A DNA stretch of 64,000 nt, taken from contig CM037789.1 in NCBI GenBank assembly GCA_021229015.1, positions 38,876,211-38,940,210 on the forward strand, given 5' to 3'. Both the position numbers and the translations under genes were made by a program. Shown here piece after piece: positions 15,201-30,200 of this stretch (positions are counted from its first letter, which is position 1; every line of letters starts with the position of its first letter). The notes beneath the pieces are model-generated. The model searched no databases, was not told the origin of the DNA, and saw only the letters and a program-made list of their open reading frames with translations. Origin of the DNA: Solen grandis. Taxonomy: Eukaryota; Mollusca; Bivalvia; Adapedonta; Solenidae.

Positions 15201-18200
15201 TTATTAATCATCTCTTTATTATTCATCTCTTTATTAATCATCTCTTTATTATCATCTCTTTATTATTATTCTCTTTATTTATATCATCTCTTAATTTTCA
15301 TCTCTTTATTAATCATCTCTTTATTAATCATCTCTTTATTAATCATCTTTTTATTAATCATCTCTTTATTATTCATCTCTTTATTAATAATCTCTTTATT
15401 ATTCTTTTATTATTTCATAAGAAGGAAATGTCCTTTTATACTTACATACGTTGATTTTTCTGATGTAAAGTCATTGACTATAGTTTTTCATTTTAGGTAA
15501 TGAAATAGTTTTACAAACTTAAATCCTTTTTAACAGGAACAAAGAAAGATGGAATTTGTTCTTGCCCAGGAGTTGAAGAAACCAAGAGAAGACATGGAAC
15601 TTAGGGATTCACGGGTGAGACTTTAGAAAAATTACTCTCAAAATGTCAAAGCCATTCTTTATAGAAGAGGTAGTTAGGTTTTTGGTTCCGGTTGTGGTGA
15701 AATTTTGAATCACACAGATGAGTTTGGATGAGGACTGTTCAGGGTTAATTTGTTAGAGACGTTAAATGAAGTCGTATGTTTAATCCTTCACTTCATATTG
15801 ACTCATTTTGATGCATTGGCAAATAGAGCAGTCCCTGATCAGGCAACTCCTTCCAGGAGCTTTCAGGGGCTGTCTGATTAGTGTCTTCTCTGTTTGCTCA
15901 TATATAGTTGAAGCTCAGATTCTACACAAAGAAAAAATAGCAAAAAAAAATCATTCTCTCATATACCATTTAAATTTCATCCAATTAATATTCATTATGT
16001 CATAAATTTGTTAATGAATATTCATGAGGTTAATGGAACAATATTTTATCTGTTTTGTAATACTAATCAAAGAGAACAAATAGGTTTTTCATGTCATGAT
16101 ACTTTTCATAAAAAGATTTTCTTTAGCTGAAATTTCTTGGATTTAGAACTTGTTGATTGATCTTAGGAAAGGCAGTTTGCATATTGAGTAGAATTGAAGT
16201 ATTCTCATAGAAATGATATTTAGTTTCTTTGAAAGTTAATAATTTTCTGTTCACAGAATTTGAGTTTTTAGAGTTGAGGCAAACCTCAGTTATAGAGAAG
16301 TTATATGAAATAGGAACATATCAGCAGTCCTCTGTGTGATGTTGATGTTCTCCTTGCGTTTCCTATGTTATGATTACTAGAAATGTCAAAAGAGGAACTG
16401 TCAGTATACAAGCTTCTTCTATGCATTACTGGACCATCAGACTCGCATGTTTTCACTTGTAAAATTTCAGCCAATGCCAGATTTACCCAGAATTCCTGGG
16501 AATGTCCTGGATGGTGATGCCTTTGCTGACTGCCTCATGTCCTTTGGAGTTTCTGCACAACTTTGAGAAGGCCCTGGGATTTGGTAAGAGCATTTTAAAA
16601 TCATGTAAAGGTCCTGTGGGCCTGGGTCAGAGTACTTGACTTGGGGCTTGAGCCATGTCTTTAGCTAAGTTTTATAATATAAGGTGCAAAGCAATGGTTT
16701 TGACCGGGAACTAGCGAGAGGGATGAGCATGAGTTGAAAAATTGTTTCTTATTGACTCTGAAGAAATTTAAGTCATGTTGTTGCACACATTTGCATTTGT
16801 ATTTAATCAAACTTGAAATTTCACCATGACTAAAATATACTGTTGATGGGACATTTTACCCAACAAACATACGTAGTGGTATGTTGGCTTTCGATGCCTA
16901 CAGCATCTTAATTGATTGTTTATCAAGTACTGGCATCCTAGATTTAAAAACAATTTGGTTTACAAAAGTAGGCACATTACTTCTTTTTTCATGGAAGAAA
17001 AATGGCAGAACAAATTATAAATTCTAAGCACATAATTGGACTTTGTATTTAGTTTTAAACTTATTCATTTTGTTTTGACTAACTGGAAAGCATGTTCAAA
17101 CAAGTTAAGCAAACTCTTATTTACAATTCAATAAGGTCCATTTTTTATACGATACATTCTATCTCAGTAACTACCAGAATGTCACAAGGATTTAAAGATT
17201 GACATGAAACAAAGTTCTTATGTTGAACTATTTTATTTTGGCATTTGTGTTTAAGTAGTTTGTGTTATAATGAATCTGTACTGTATTTAGCATTAATTCT
17301 CCTTGTGTTTGTGATAATGATTTGTGATGATAAGTCTGCATATGATTTTGCTATAATATGTTGATGTCATGTTTTGTAACAGACAAGGACACACTGCCCA
17401 CACTCAAGTCTCTACAGGACAGTGTGCTGTGTAAAACGGAGGAAGATGGGGAGGAGTATATGTCCCTAGTTACGCACCTCCTTAGATACGCACTGGACGA
17501 CCCTGGCATTGCAAATCCTAAAGAGGTAAATATATCTGACCCAGTGTTCTCGGTGAAAATGATTCTGAAGATTTTCATTTCATACTCGGACTACTTTCAA
17601 TAGGGATTTGAGTATAAAACTCAAATTTGAGCCTGAGAGCATACTAAGTTTTTTTTTTTGAGAACTCTGAGCCAAGCATACTGTTTTAGGAGTGTTTTAT
17701 AATTTGTGATTTTAATCTCATATATTGTCGGAAGAACCTGTTTTTGTCATTAGTATCAGGATAATGATCAAATTATCAAATTGTGTTTAATTTTATTCCT
17801 TCAGACGCTTGTCAACCACCAAGAAAACAAATTATATACAATGGCCACCAGTTACTTTTGGTCTATTAAAAATGACACCTTATGCCACTGAGTGCTTGCA
17901 TATGTTTGTAGATGTTTAAATATTTTCACCATTGCTGTGTCCAGTTAAAAATAGAGAATGAGTTACTTTCTTTTTGTTTTCTTACAAGGACTACAGCTGA
18001 ATTTGTCATCTGCTAATTAAGAAGTTGTCATGATTGCATGGGAAACATCTGTTACTAGAATTAATGATGCAGATTCTTCATTCAATCATTTTTACCCATA
18101 CACTCTATTCAGGTATTTTTATCTTAAGATTGTAGTAGAGATGATCAAAATGTGATTTCCTGGGAAGCTGATCTGAAATTAAATTGGTTGCTTTATTCCT

Positions 18201-21200
18201 CAGTAAGAACTGGCTGCCAGTCATAGTGACTTTTAAACATGGGTTTGGCCAGTTTCGATTTGAAAAGATTTCTTCCATTTACAGCAGTTTAGATTTGTAA
18301 AGATTTGTTTCATTTCCAGGACTCAGAACTCCAGAATTTTTTTACTTACAGTAGTTCAGATTTGTAAAGATTGTTCCACTTATGGTAGTTTAGATTTGTT
18401 CAGATTTGTTCTTCTTGCAGTAGTTCAGATTTGTTAAAATTTTGTTTCTTTCCAGGACTCCAGATTTGTTCTACTTGCAGTAGTTTAGATTTGTTCAGAT
18501 TTGTTCTACTTTCTGTAGTTCAGATTTGTTCTACTCAAGTAGTTCAGATTTGTAAAGGTTTGTCTACTTACAGCAGATCAGATTTGTGAAAATTTGTTCC
18601 ACTTGCGGTAGTTAAGATTTTTAAAGATTTGTTCTCCTTACAGTAGTAAAGATTTTTAAAGATTTGTTCCAGCCTGATAAAGTTGGCCATCCAGATTTTA
18701 TGTCACTCCACAAATGGCTGAATTTAACTGTCAGTGGGAAGTTACTCTCAAGAAAACAATAAAAAAAAAAGTTGCATTGTAGTATTTTCCAAATGTTTAT
18801 ATGTTACAATTGGTTCAGGATTGAAGGGTTTTTGCTCTACAGGCTGTAACTAAACTGAACCAGAAGATCACAGACATGGAGCTGACAGATGCCATATTGT
18901 CTGAGGTGTTGCGTGTCTTCATGGTGGCCAGGAACGGAGGGGAGACTGAGGTGAGTAGGGGCAGACAACTCTTACTGGAATCGATCTAGTGGCTGAATGT
19001 AAGGCTTTTCCTGCAGGATTTATTTGAAAACTTCATGACTGGAATGAGGAGATATAAGAACCTGAGTGTTGTATTTTTTTGTTGTTGTTCTTTTGCAATT
19101 TGAAAACTAAATTTAATTATCTTAGTGCTATGCAGTTGTAAATATATTTTGAATAATCATCAAAAAACTTGGTGTATTAAAAATGGATCATATTATATAA
19201 GAGGACACAAATAATTTTATTAATTTATAAAACAAAAATAAGCTTCATTAAACTACAAAAAATGCCTTGCTTTCCTTCCTAGTTGAGTGAATACCTGCGG
19301 AGTTATCCGCTTGAGGCATGTACCATATCCCAGAGGGCAGCAGTGATTGCCTTCCTGTGTAATGAGCTCAACTGCAGCAAAAACATCACCAGCGAGATCG
19401 AGAGTCACCTGGACAAGATGGCTGACATCCGCAGGGATAAATGGGTCATTGAAGGGAAACTTAGACGGTAAACTTTCTGTTAGCGACCTTTCTAAATTTT
19501 TAAAAGCTGGATGAAATTGGGCAAGGTTTGAGTGAGTCATTATGATTATTATTTATATGATAAGAATTTGTAGTCATAAATCTTTCATAATCATATTGTG
19601 TAGGTTTACCCAATTTTTTGAAATGATAATTTAGATGAAATTTAAAGATTTATAATTATGTTTGCTGTGAGTAATGATATTTTTTTTCCTTCAAAATATG
19701 ACAGATTTGCCAATAAAATCATCAAAGCATTGCCCTTTGTGCAAAAAGAAATATTTATCCATAACTCATTTTCAAAACCAAAAAACTACCATACTGTGAA
19801 ACCAATACTACTCCCTTACCCTTTAAAAAAATCATTGTCTCTGTATCATTTATATGTTTCAATTGTGATACATAAATCAACATTGATCCACTGCAGGTTG
19901 CGGACCCTGCGAGCAAAGAAGTTCCACCATGCCACGCCCAAGCCTGTGACGGAGGGGGAGGGAGATGACAGTATGATGACCACTATCAGTAAACAAAACA
20001 GCGATGACGAGGAGGAGAAGGAAGAGGGCAGTGGGAACGAGGAAGAGAGCTTTACAGATGGCGATGCTGTAAGGAAGATTGATTAATTTTTTATTTTATT
20101 TTCACTTCACATGGTGAAGTTGGAGTTTATAGAAATCAAGCTAGGTGTGTCCTGTTGTGTAGCATTCATTTTGGCCTACACTCACTTTACATGAAGTTTG
20201 TAACTTTTGTTGATAATACTTACACATTTGGAATAACGATTTATCTTGGTAAGACCAATCAACAGACAAGTGCAGATAACTGTGTCAAGGATTTTGTAAG
20301 AATTATAACTTTTTTGTGTGTCACCTGCTGTAAGCAGAGATGACACGAAGGGATCATTTTTCCGTCATCTGTACGTTTGTCTGTCCGTCACACTTTTTCC
20401 GTCACGCTTCAGCAGGTGACACGTGTTCCAAAAAATACTCATGTCTGTGTTTAAGATTATATAGAAGTATATAAGACATCGGTAATTTCTTTGCCGTGTA
20501 GACTAAGATACATCCTTATTACAATATTACATGAGCAAACAGAATAGACCCTGATCAGAAAGTTCTAAGAAGTGGCTGTCTGTTTTGGGTCTGCTCTGTT
20601 TGCCAAGGCAACCAAATGCTTCTACATGAGGAAAAGTTAAAGGTAATGCTTGTCTGAATTCCAGAAACTTCTAAATCAGTTTTTTCCCTGCAGGAGGATG
20701 ATCCCACAACTCTTGAAGAGTGTGAGAAACAAATAGAGAAGTTGCAAAAGCAACATGCACAACATCGTGACAAAGTGTTTGATACCTCTCATCATGTTCG
20801 GGCTATTGACCTTGGCCAGGACCGATATAAGCGGAACTTTTGGGTTCTTCCCTACGCAGGCGGCATCTACGTTGAGGGCATGGAGTCTGGTGCGCCAAAG
20901 GAGCTCATCAGGGTTAAGGTCAAAAACGAAAAAGTGGAGTCAAAGGGTATTAAGATTGAGGTTATAGAGGAGAGGACAGAGAAGAAAGGTGTGACTTTAT
21001 TGGAAGAAATGGAAGAGAAAAAAGGACTGGATCTTCTAAATGAAACAACAGGGAAGAAAGTTGTGAAAAACGAGAAGAAAGTGGTAAAAGTGGAACCTAG
21101 TGATGGTGAGAAAAGTGAAAGAAGTGAAATTAAGGAGGAAGTTGAAAAGAAGTGTGAAGTAAAACAAGAGCCAGTAAGTGAAATGGAAAAAAGTGTGAAT

Positions 21201-24200
21201 AAAGAGGTGGAAAAATGTGATGAAAGTGAAAAGAGGGAGGAGAACAGTGTAGGAGAGGTTGGAAGTGAGCACTGTGACTCTAAACCTGTGAAGGAAGAGC
21301 TCGTGAATGGAGAATTAGAGAAACATATCGAAATGTCAGAGGAACCCTCAAAGAAGGTTGTGAACGGAGAACTCTCCTGTGATACTGTGTCAGAGCAACC
21401 TCAAAGAAAATCTGTCTCAGGAACTCAAGACATTCAGAAATCTCCGTCAAAACTAGTGGAATTGAAAATTCCCAATATAAACAAGTCAAGTGCAATAGAA
21501 GTAGACAAGTCAGACAGACCTCAGTCTAATTCAATTTTACAGGTTCCAGGATCTACAAAACTGTCTGACGTCTGCAGTCTGTCAATAAACTCTGCCATAA
21601 ATAGTGATAAGATTGAAAATCCTGTGCAAGTTTCCTCAGACTCATCGTTGTTGATAAATACCTCATCATCTCTTCATCAGACCCAGTCTGCCAACTGCCT
21701 CACGTCATTGCCATCACCCCCGCGACCTCCTCCTGCCCACACGCAGGGTAAACACGACACTAGTCGTAAGCCTAGCTTCATGAGCATAGACTCAATACTT
21801 GAGAAAAAGTCTGGTTCTAGTCATCAGAATAGTGCATCTTTCACCTCCAGTGCTCTCCCTGTGAACCCCTTCACCGTGCAGCATCGTCCTTCAGAGGGTT
21901 CACACGTATCGGACAATAAACCTTGGTTTAGTATATTACCAAGAGTTCCGTGTGATGACATGTCACTAACGCGTGGTCAGCACAGTTCCATCTCTTCAGG
22001 AATGTTGTACTCTCCGCCATTTTTGTCACAGATTCCATTCCATCCAATCAGCTTACAACAGAGTCCATCATTTGCGTCATTCCAGCGGAGTCAGCTGTTC
22101 GGTTCGACGTCATCACTGGACAGTTTGACCAGTAGTGCCTCAGCGACGGTCACCTCATTGTCACATGGCAGCAATTCGTTCAAGAAACCGGAAGCTCCAG
22201 CTAGTCAAACTCCGGATCCAGAGGAGGTCTTAAAAAGTCTTCAAGGGGAAGCCAAACCCATTCCAAAAGGTTAGTTTTATTGTCTTTTACATTTAGTCAT
22301 TCTTTGTCACTTTTGATTCATTTTCTCTTTTCTATGAATCCTTTATGATGTGTGTGTGTTTTCCTGTTCTGTATGTTTTATGTGTGTGTTTAATACTTAT
22401 TTAATGATATTTTCCACAGATTTAAAGATTCATTTACAAAAATATAAATATCCATGAAATACTGATTTTAGAGAAATGGAGGTTTTAAACCTTTTTTCAC
22501 AATTAACCTCATGCAGGTTGCCTTAACTATTTGTAACTTTTGAACAAGGAAAAGCTGTACATGCCTTTGACAAACAAATGCATCAGGACCATGCTCTCTG
22601 AGCAGTTTTCTTTAATTGAATAACCTTCGACAAACATTTTCTGGACAGAAAAACACTGATAATTGTCATAGATGGAAGAGAGATCATAAATTGCTCTTAA
22701 TTTTTCTCAGGATGGTCAGGGACCTATTTCATCCACATGTATATTCTGTCGTTTGTTAGAAATGCAAGGAGGTTGGTGGAAGATTGCCACTGAGGATCAG
22801 CTCTGCCAGCTACAGAAGTGTTTTCATCCCCGAGGGATCCGCGAGAAAAACCTGTCAAAAACCTTGCAGAAGTTTAATGACTGTGTGGTCAGCTCCCTCA
22901 CAAAGGCCAAGAAAGAAGGTAATTATCCACTGACCTTTGATTTTCATGTAATCTGATGATCTTGAACGCTGTTTATTGCTGTATTTTATGTCAAAGATAA
23001 ATGAAATATCTTTGATGCAGCTGATGCTCCTGCTATAAGGAAGACTTTGGTATATGATTTTGTTTTTGGATATTTAATCTGGCTCCTTTTGACTACTGTT
23101 ATGTGTAAATATTAGTATGTCTAAGATTTGTTTAATGTCTTATTTCTGGGTTGGCTTTGTGTGTGTGTGTCAAAGAAGTGGCAGGTATATATAAATGAGT
23201 TCCAAGAAAATAGTAATGAGTTTGCCAGAGACATTTTCTTAGACAAATTTGATATAAAATGGCCTAGCAGAAATATACAAAGTTTGTTCAAATCATGGCT
23301 CAGAATTGGCCCTGCCCCAGGGGTCACTTGATTTTACATAGACTTATATAGGGGAGTCTTTAAAAGATATTCTTGTCAGACACCACAAGATCATGGGTTT
23401 AGATATTTGGTATGTAACATGGCCTTGTAGACCAGGACCAAGTTTTCAAATCATGGCTCTGGGGTCAAAATTTGTCCCACCCTAGGTGTCACTTGATTTT
23501 ATAGCTTTAACCATCAAAATTTGGACCACAGGTACAGTTTTTGTGTGGAATTACGATGATTTTGCTGTACTCAGCAAATGTATTCAGTATGACTAAAAGT
23601 CAATGAAGGCAATATTTCTTAGGTGAGCGATTTAGGGCTAACATGGCCCTCTTGTTATCCTATGAATTGTATAGGATTAAATGACTTCATGATGTTATAT
23701 TACGCATGTTGAATAAAAAAAAAATATGTAATGGTTATATTACACGGGAAGCAAGGAACATCATTTGATAAATAGAAAATACATCCTGTCACGTCACATT
23801 CTGTTCTACATTAAGATTACATGAAGGCACAGTTTGGTGTTGGGGTATAAATCACCATGAGTAACAGTTAAAGTTCCATTATGATTTGCCTAGTTAAGAC
23901 ATGGATATAAATTTAACAAATTTGTTCATTAATCCTGGCTTGTTAATGTGACTGGGATCTCACACTTTTTTTCTAGCTTGGAGGTTACTTATATTACTTT
24001 TGATTTACCTTAATTTGTCTTGTCCAGTCATTTGCATGGAATCCTCATCGGATGAAGAGTCTGAAGAAGAGGAGGAAGAAGAAGAGGAAGAAGATCAAGC
24101 TGAGGAAGAAGAGACTAAGACTAAAGAAGAGTCTGAAAAGCAAGAGGAGGAAAAAGAAAAAGAAAGTGCTGATACAAAGGATGAAAAAGAGAAGGAATCT

Positions 24201-27200
24201 TTATCTGATAAGGAAAAGTCTAAAGCTGATGAAAAAGAAAAGTCTGAAGATGACCCTGTAGAAGAAACTGGAAAGGTTAAGAAGGTCAAAAAGGCAAAGC
24301 CTGCACCAGAGATAGATGTGAAGGCAAAGGCTGATGAGGCAGACAGGCTGGTGTTGGAGGAAGTGGAAACACTGGAAGACAGGGTAGCAGCTGCCAGCCT
24401 GCAGATAAAGGTGAGTCACAAGTAGTCTGTTATCATCATCATCAGGAGCAGCAGCAGCAATATCATCCGGATCATTGTCCTTGTTTTTATCACCATCATA
24501 TTTATGCTCCTCATCAAGTTTATTTTTATCATTTTATTAATTCAGTTATAATGCTCATTCATTTTTAACAGTGTTACAGCAAGACTACAGGGTCAGTATA
24601 CTTCAAAAGCGCTTCACATTGGAATAATATAGATTATTTTTTTTTCGTATTTTTCAAATGATCTATTTAGAAATGTAATAAGACATATTTCAGTAATGGA
24701 TTTGTGCACCTTTTATGTCCTACTTTATATGTTAGATTACCCATTTTCACAGTGAAAGAACACAATGACATGAAGTATAGAAGCTTTAAACATGAGAAAT
24801 TTTTAAAGTCATTGACTCATTGAGTATATGTACATTTATGGCAAAAGTGTTATTTATTAAATGGATTGTGGTTGTTTGATGATAGCTACACAAATATCTT
24901 TTTTTTTTCCCCCTCAGAATGATAACATTATTCCATAGTGCAAATAATAATAAAGATGTACTTCAATATAAAGTGAGCTCCCCTTTACCTTGGGTGGTTG
25001 GATTTTTCAATGGACTGCTGAGAGTCTTAACTTAAGCATACCCTTGAAGTTCGTTTTTTGCCGCTGTTGAAATCCACTCATGCCCTTTCTCTACAGTGTT
25101 GATGTTTTTGTGATCTAATATAACTCATGACCATTTTTTTTTTTTTTTTTTTTTGTATTTCAAATGAACATTCCTTGTGTATTATTTTTGTTAGTGGCTT
25201 CAGAGTCGAGGTCCGTATTGAAATACTATATTTTTACAGTTGGTGTTTGTTGATTATTTTCCTTATAGAATAACATGTTCTCATCTTGTTTATCAGGGCT
25301 GGAAGCTGGCTCCGAAGACATATTCGGACGAGTCTGAAGTGCGAATCATCACACGTGGTGACCCAAAGAAGGACGAGAACGACATGTATCCGGTGGAGGC
25401 GGCCAAGGAGAGACTTCTCCAGCTGGAGCTGAACATCGAGAGACGCTACCTCAAACCTCCTCTCAGCAAGGCGTAAGTATTTGGGCAGAATTTCCAGACC
25501 TAGTTTCTGGACAAAGTTTTCAAATTGAATGATATGCTCCTGGCTCGAATTCCACCAACAATACTTAGCTTTAAGTAATACTCAAATACTTAAACTAGGT
25601 AGAGATACATTCCACCATTACTATTTTATGAAATGTTCAAGTACATGACTCAGCTGAAATGGATTATAGCCTTTTTAACTAACAATAATTGTCAAGAAAT
25701 TAATTATTTGTGTATTTTTATTAGAGAAACAAAACTTAATGAAATTTGCCCATAAGTATTTAAGTTTTACTTAGCGCTATAAATTGTTGGTGTAATTCGA
25801 CCAAGATTCTCCTTATCTTGTGTAATTGTTAGTGCAAGAGTTTGAAATTTTAATCTGATATCCATTGTTATTCAATCAGATATTGCAGCAGGAGGTCACA
25901 CATGCTATCATGAGCATATTTGTAGTTTATCATTGAAAGCAATTAGTACGATAATTTATCAATACAATCGGGAAACTGTTTATGCATTTGATTAGCATAC
26001 AATCCATTTTTAGGAACACTAAAGTTAAGAAAGGTTAGACCAGAAATGTAATTAATTTTTGTTGCATTTTTTTTTCTGCTCAAATTATATATGTAAGCGG
26101 TTACAATTCATATGATGCATTCTGATTTTTTAACTCTTAGACCGTAATAAAGACCATATTTTAATTTGATTTATAACTTTTTGTGCCATCTAATTAGCAA
26201 TAGGAGTCCTGATTTGGCAGCAGTCTCAGGTGTTTGTTCCATTCCAGTCAAAAGATCAACCTGACCAATCTATCGTCTAGTCATAATGAGTCCACAGAAG
26301 ATATAGATAATGATGTTGACTTCGAGAATCTGCCGGTCGGACTGCAGACCTGGCGCATCGCGGTCGCCACAGCAACCTCTCCGGCCCAGCTGATGCTGTG
26401 CATTATTCAACTGAATACAGCTATCTCCTGGGAGAAATCTATCATGAAAGTTGTAAGTCATTCTGTATGGAAAGGTTCAGTACTTTTTCCTAATTAACAA
26501 CTTTGAAATATTAATAAGTTGCCATCAAAAACAGATAGGATTCTGTCATTTTATATCTGGTATCAGGTAACCATATTAATTAAAAAAAATACTATGGAGG
26601 GAAATAGATGTTTTATATATAAATCTTTCTCTTCTCTATGTGGTCAAGTTAAAAGGATACAAATAAAATCAGGGAAACTATACTAGTTGGTATATGTAGT
26701 TCTAGGACTGGTTGGCCCAGTGGCAGGATAATGTGACTGGGTGTGGTATCATGTCCATGGTGTGATACTGCAGTGTGGCAGCACTATATCTGTCTCAAGT
26801 AGACATCGTCTCCAAATGACTGAAACAAACTAAACAAGATAATTTAAACAATAAGTTTGGATAGATTGCTTATTTGGCAAAGTTTGCTTATAAAGAAAAC
26901 TGGGTGTAAAATTTCTTGTCTCTGAACCTGCTTAGAGAATTTGAGATTGTAAAATCAAGAAAATAACAAATAAATGCTCTAATTTTTCACTCGGCCAGAA
27001 TAAATTTTCACTGGCAAGAGCGAGCAGGCAAGTGGATTTTACACCCCTAAAGAAAAACTTGTACAAAGCAGAAGTACCAACCTGGAACTTTGTAAGCTCA
27101 GCTTTTTAGCTCACCTGAGCACTTTGTGCTCAAGTGAGCGTTTGTGATCGCCCTTCGTCCGGCGTCGTGCGTCGTCAACAATTTTCTTTAAACGACATCT

Positions 27201-30200
27201 CCTCTGAAACCGCTGGACAGAATTTAATGTTACTTGGCAGGAATGTTCCTTGGGTGAGGCTCTACAAAAGTTGGTAAAATAAAGTTGATCCATTAAGAAC
27301 TCTGGTTGCCATGGCAACGGAAAGAAAAATAATTTGAAAACTTTAAAAATCATCTCCTCCAAAACTACTTGCCAGATTTCAAAATGATTTGGTACAGATG
27401 TTCCTTGGGTGACCATCTACCAAAGTTGCTAAAATTATTTGGATCTGCCAAAAAACATGGCCGCCAGGGGCGGGGCTAATTTGCCTTATATGTATATAGT
27501 GAAATCTTTAAATGACATCTCCTCTGAAACAGCTGCACAGAATATGATCAAATTTTGCAGGAATTATCCTTGGGTGACCATCTATCAAAGTTGCTAAAAT
27601 TATTTGGATCTGCCAAAAAACATGGCCGCCAGGGGCGGGGCTAATTTGCCTTATATGTATATAGTGAAATCTTTAAATGACATCTCCTCTGAAACAGCTG
27701 CACAGAATATGATCAAATTTTGCAGGGATGATCCTTGGGTGACCATCTACCAAAGATGCTAAAATTATTTGGATCTGCCAAAAAACATGGCCGCAAGGGG
27801 CGGGGCTAATTTGCCTTATATGTATATAGTGAAATCTTTAAACGACATCTCCTCTGAAACAGTTGCACAGAATATGATCAAATTTTGCAGGAATTATCCT
27901 TGGGTGACCATCTACCAAAGTTGCTAAAATTATTTGGATCCGCCCAAAAAACATGGCCGCCAGGGGCGGGGCTAATTTGCCTTATATGTATATAGTGAAA
28001 TCTTTAAACGATATCTCCTCTGAAACAGCTGCACAGAATATGATCAAATTTTGCAGGGATGATCCTTGGGTGACCATCTACCAAAGATGCTAAAATTATT
28101 TGGATCTGCCAAAAAACATGGCCACGAGGGGTGGGGCTAATTTGCCTTATATGTATATTGTGAGATCTTTAAATGACATCTCCTATGAAACAGCTATAAA
28201 AGGGCCTTTTAATTTAACCAATTGGTTTGATTAACCAATCATCTCTAAAATTTGTGACAATGTTAAGTGTCATAAAATTTTGAATTTTGAATTTTGGCTG
28301 ATATTTGCCCGTTAGGACAGGAATTATGCCCCTTTTGAAATGATAAAAATGGCTTATTTGGCTTTGTTAACACTCTAAGAAATTTCTGAAAACCTCAAAT
28401 TTCACTGTTTACGCCTCAGCATCTTTATTTCTAAAGCAGTATGTTTAGCATGTTTGGCATTGAAGGCTATTTATCTCTGGTGAGCGATTTAGGGCCATCA
28501 TGGCCCTCTTGTTTAGAGAGTTATATCTCTTAAAGGTTGAAGTCAGTCCACCAGCAGCACTTTACATTTTTACATTTATTCCATTTCAGCTGTGTCAGAT
28601 ATGCCGCAAGGACGACAATGAGGCCGAGCTGTTGCTGTGTGACGGCTGCGATCGCGGGTACCATACATACTGTTTCAGGGTAAGCACACCCCACCCACTT
28701 CTGTGTAATGTGCAATAGAGGGTTCCCTAACTAGTCCTTTATGAAGGAAAATCCTTTTGATATATATACTCCTGCTTCACAGAAGTGCCGGCTATATATG
28801 AATCACGCTTGTGGCGTCCTCTCGGGTCCTTACACGTCACATGACACCCTGTCCTACACTCACATGAAGTTTGGTAACTGGTGTCGATAAAGACTTCACA
28901 TCTTCACATCTATCATTGTAAGGTGATACAGCAGACAGGTACAGATAACTGTGTCAAGGATTTTGTAGGAATTAAAGCCCTTTTTCTGTGTTAAAGTGGT
29001 ATGTGTGGGTATTACACTTCTGAAATGACAGTTACAGTTGGAACTAAGTAAAATCCTGCTGCCTCAAGCTGGAATCATTCTCAGGACCTTTTATGTGCAA
29101 ATTGGACTCTACTGTGAAAGCTAGCTCCATGACAAGGCATCACAAATGCTATGCTATACCTTTACTACACACACACCTTAAGATTCTAGAATCTGATCAC
29201 TGATTCTTGGAATACTGTGAAATCATTGATTTTCATGGGACACTGATTTTCGCTGATTTCATGGTGGGTTTTATCCGCGAATATTAATTGCCATGTAAAC
29301 TTGTCTCATATATAGACCTTATGTTTTCTAGAACATAGATCCACAAATAAATGTACCCACAAAATTCCCCTAGGTACATAATCAATGAAATTTAATGTCA
29401 ACGAAAATTAAATGATTTTACAATATGGATGTCTTTGAGATGTTTAGACTGTCCCTCTACAACTATGGGTTATTCACAGGTATGGGTGCAAAGTGTAAAA
29501 TCCTTCTTCTTCAAGCTGGAATCTAAATAGGGACTTTCAGTTTGCAAATCAAACTCCCCGGTATGCAAATCAAGCTCCCCGGTATGCAAATCAGACTCCC
29601 TTCCATATATTGCCCCAAAAGCTAGCTCAGTTACAAATCAGTACAAGTGAAGTTTTTATAGTTCATAATTTGGGCGGTATGAAATAATTATTCTTCTTAT
29701 AGATGTCCTCACTTCTGCTATTGCTGATACTTCCTCCATGGGAGTTATTTCTGGAAATTTTTCAGTGTAACCAGGGCAGTCTCGTGCCTGACATTCGTTT
29801 GTTTAAACTTTGTAATACAGAATGGCATGGATAGGAATAAGTGGCAGTTGTAACAAGTTTATGATTATGGATTCCTTCCTGTACAGAATTGTGACTTTAC
29901 TGGATCTGAGAAAGCATAAATAAATCTCCCAATTACCCATCAAAAATTAATCAGTTTGACTACACTCAGACCGTTTTATGTGAAATAGTTTAAGAAGGAT
30001 ATATTTCATTCAAGATAAGTGCTTTCATGGCTGTTTTTAGTATGCAGTAACGCTAATTTTGGCAAGCAAGATGCGGAATATATAGACAGCAATTCATGAA
30101 ATATTCATACTGTCTACCCTGATGTGCTAGTGTTTGTTAAAGAGCATGCAATAAACTTGTTCCTTGAGGGATAGAAACGAAACCAGTACACGACCTGTGT

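Noticed and set aside
15017..15454. 145-codon ORF with NHLFI repeats
   Set aside because: A translation of the 15 bp tandem repeat inside an intron of BAZ2B.
19658..20086. 142-codon ORF as a separate gene
   Set aside because: Only 19897-20068 is exon. The 5' part is intron read-through and the start Met has no support.
24052..24425. Alternative-frame Lys/Leu-rich and minus-strand Ser-rich ORFs
   Set aside because: Shadows of the acidic BAZ2B exon 24028-24410, whose frame and splice phases agree with its neighbours.
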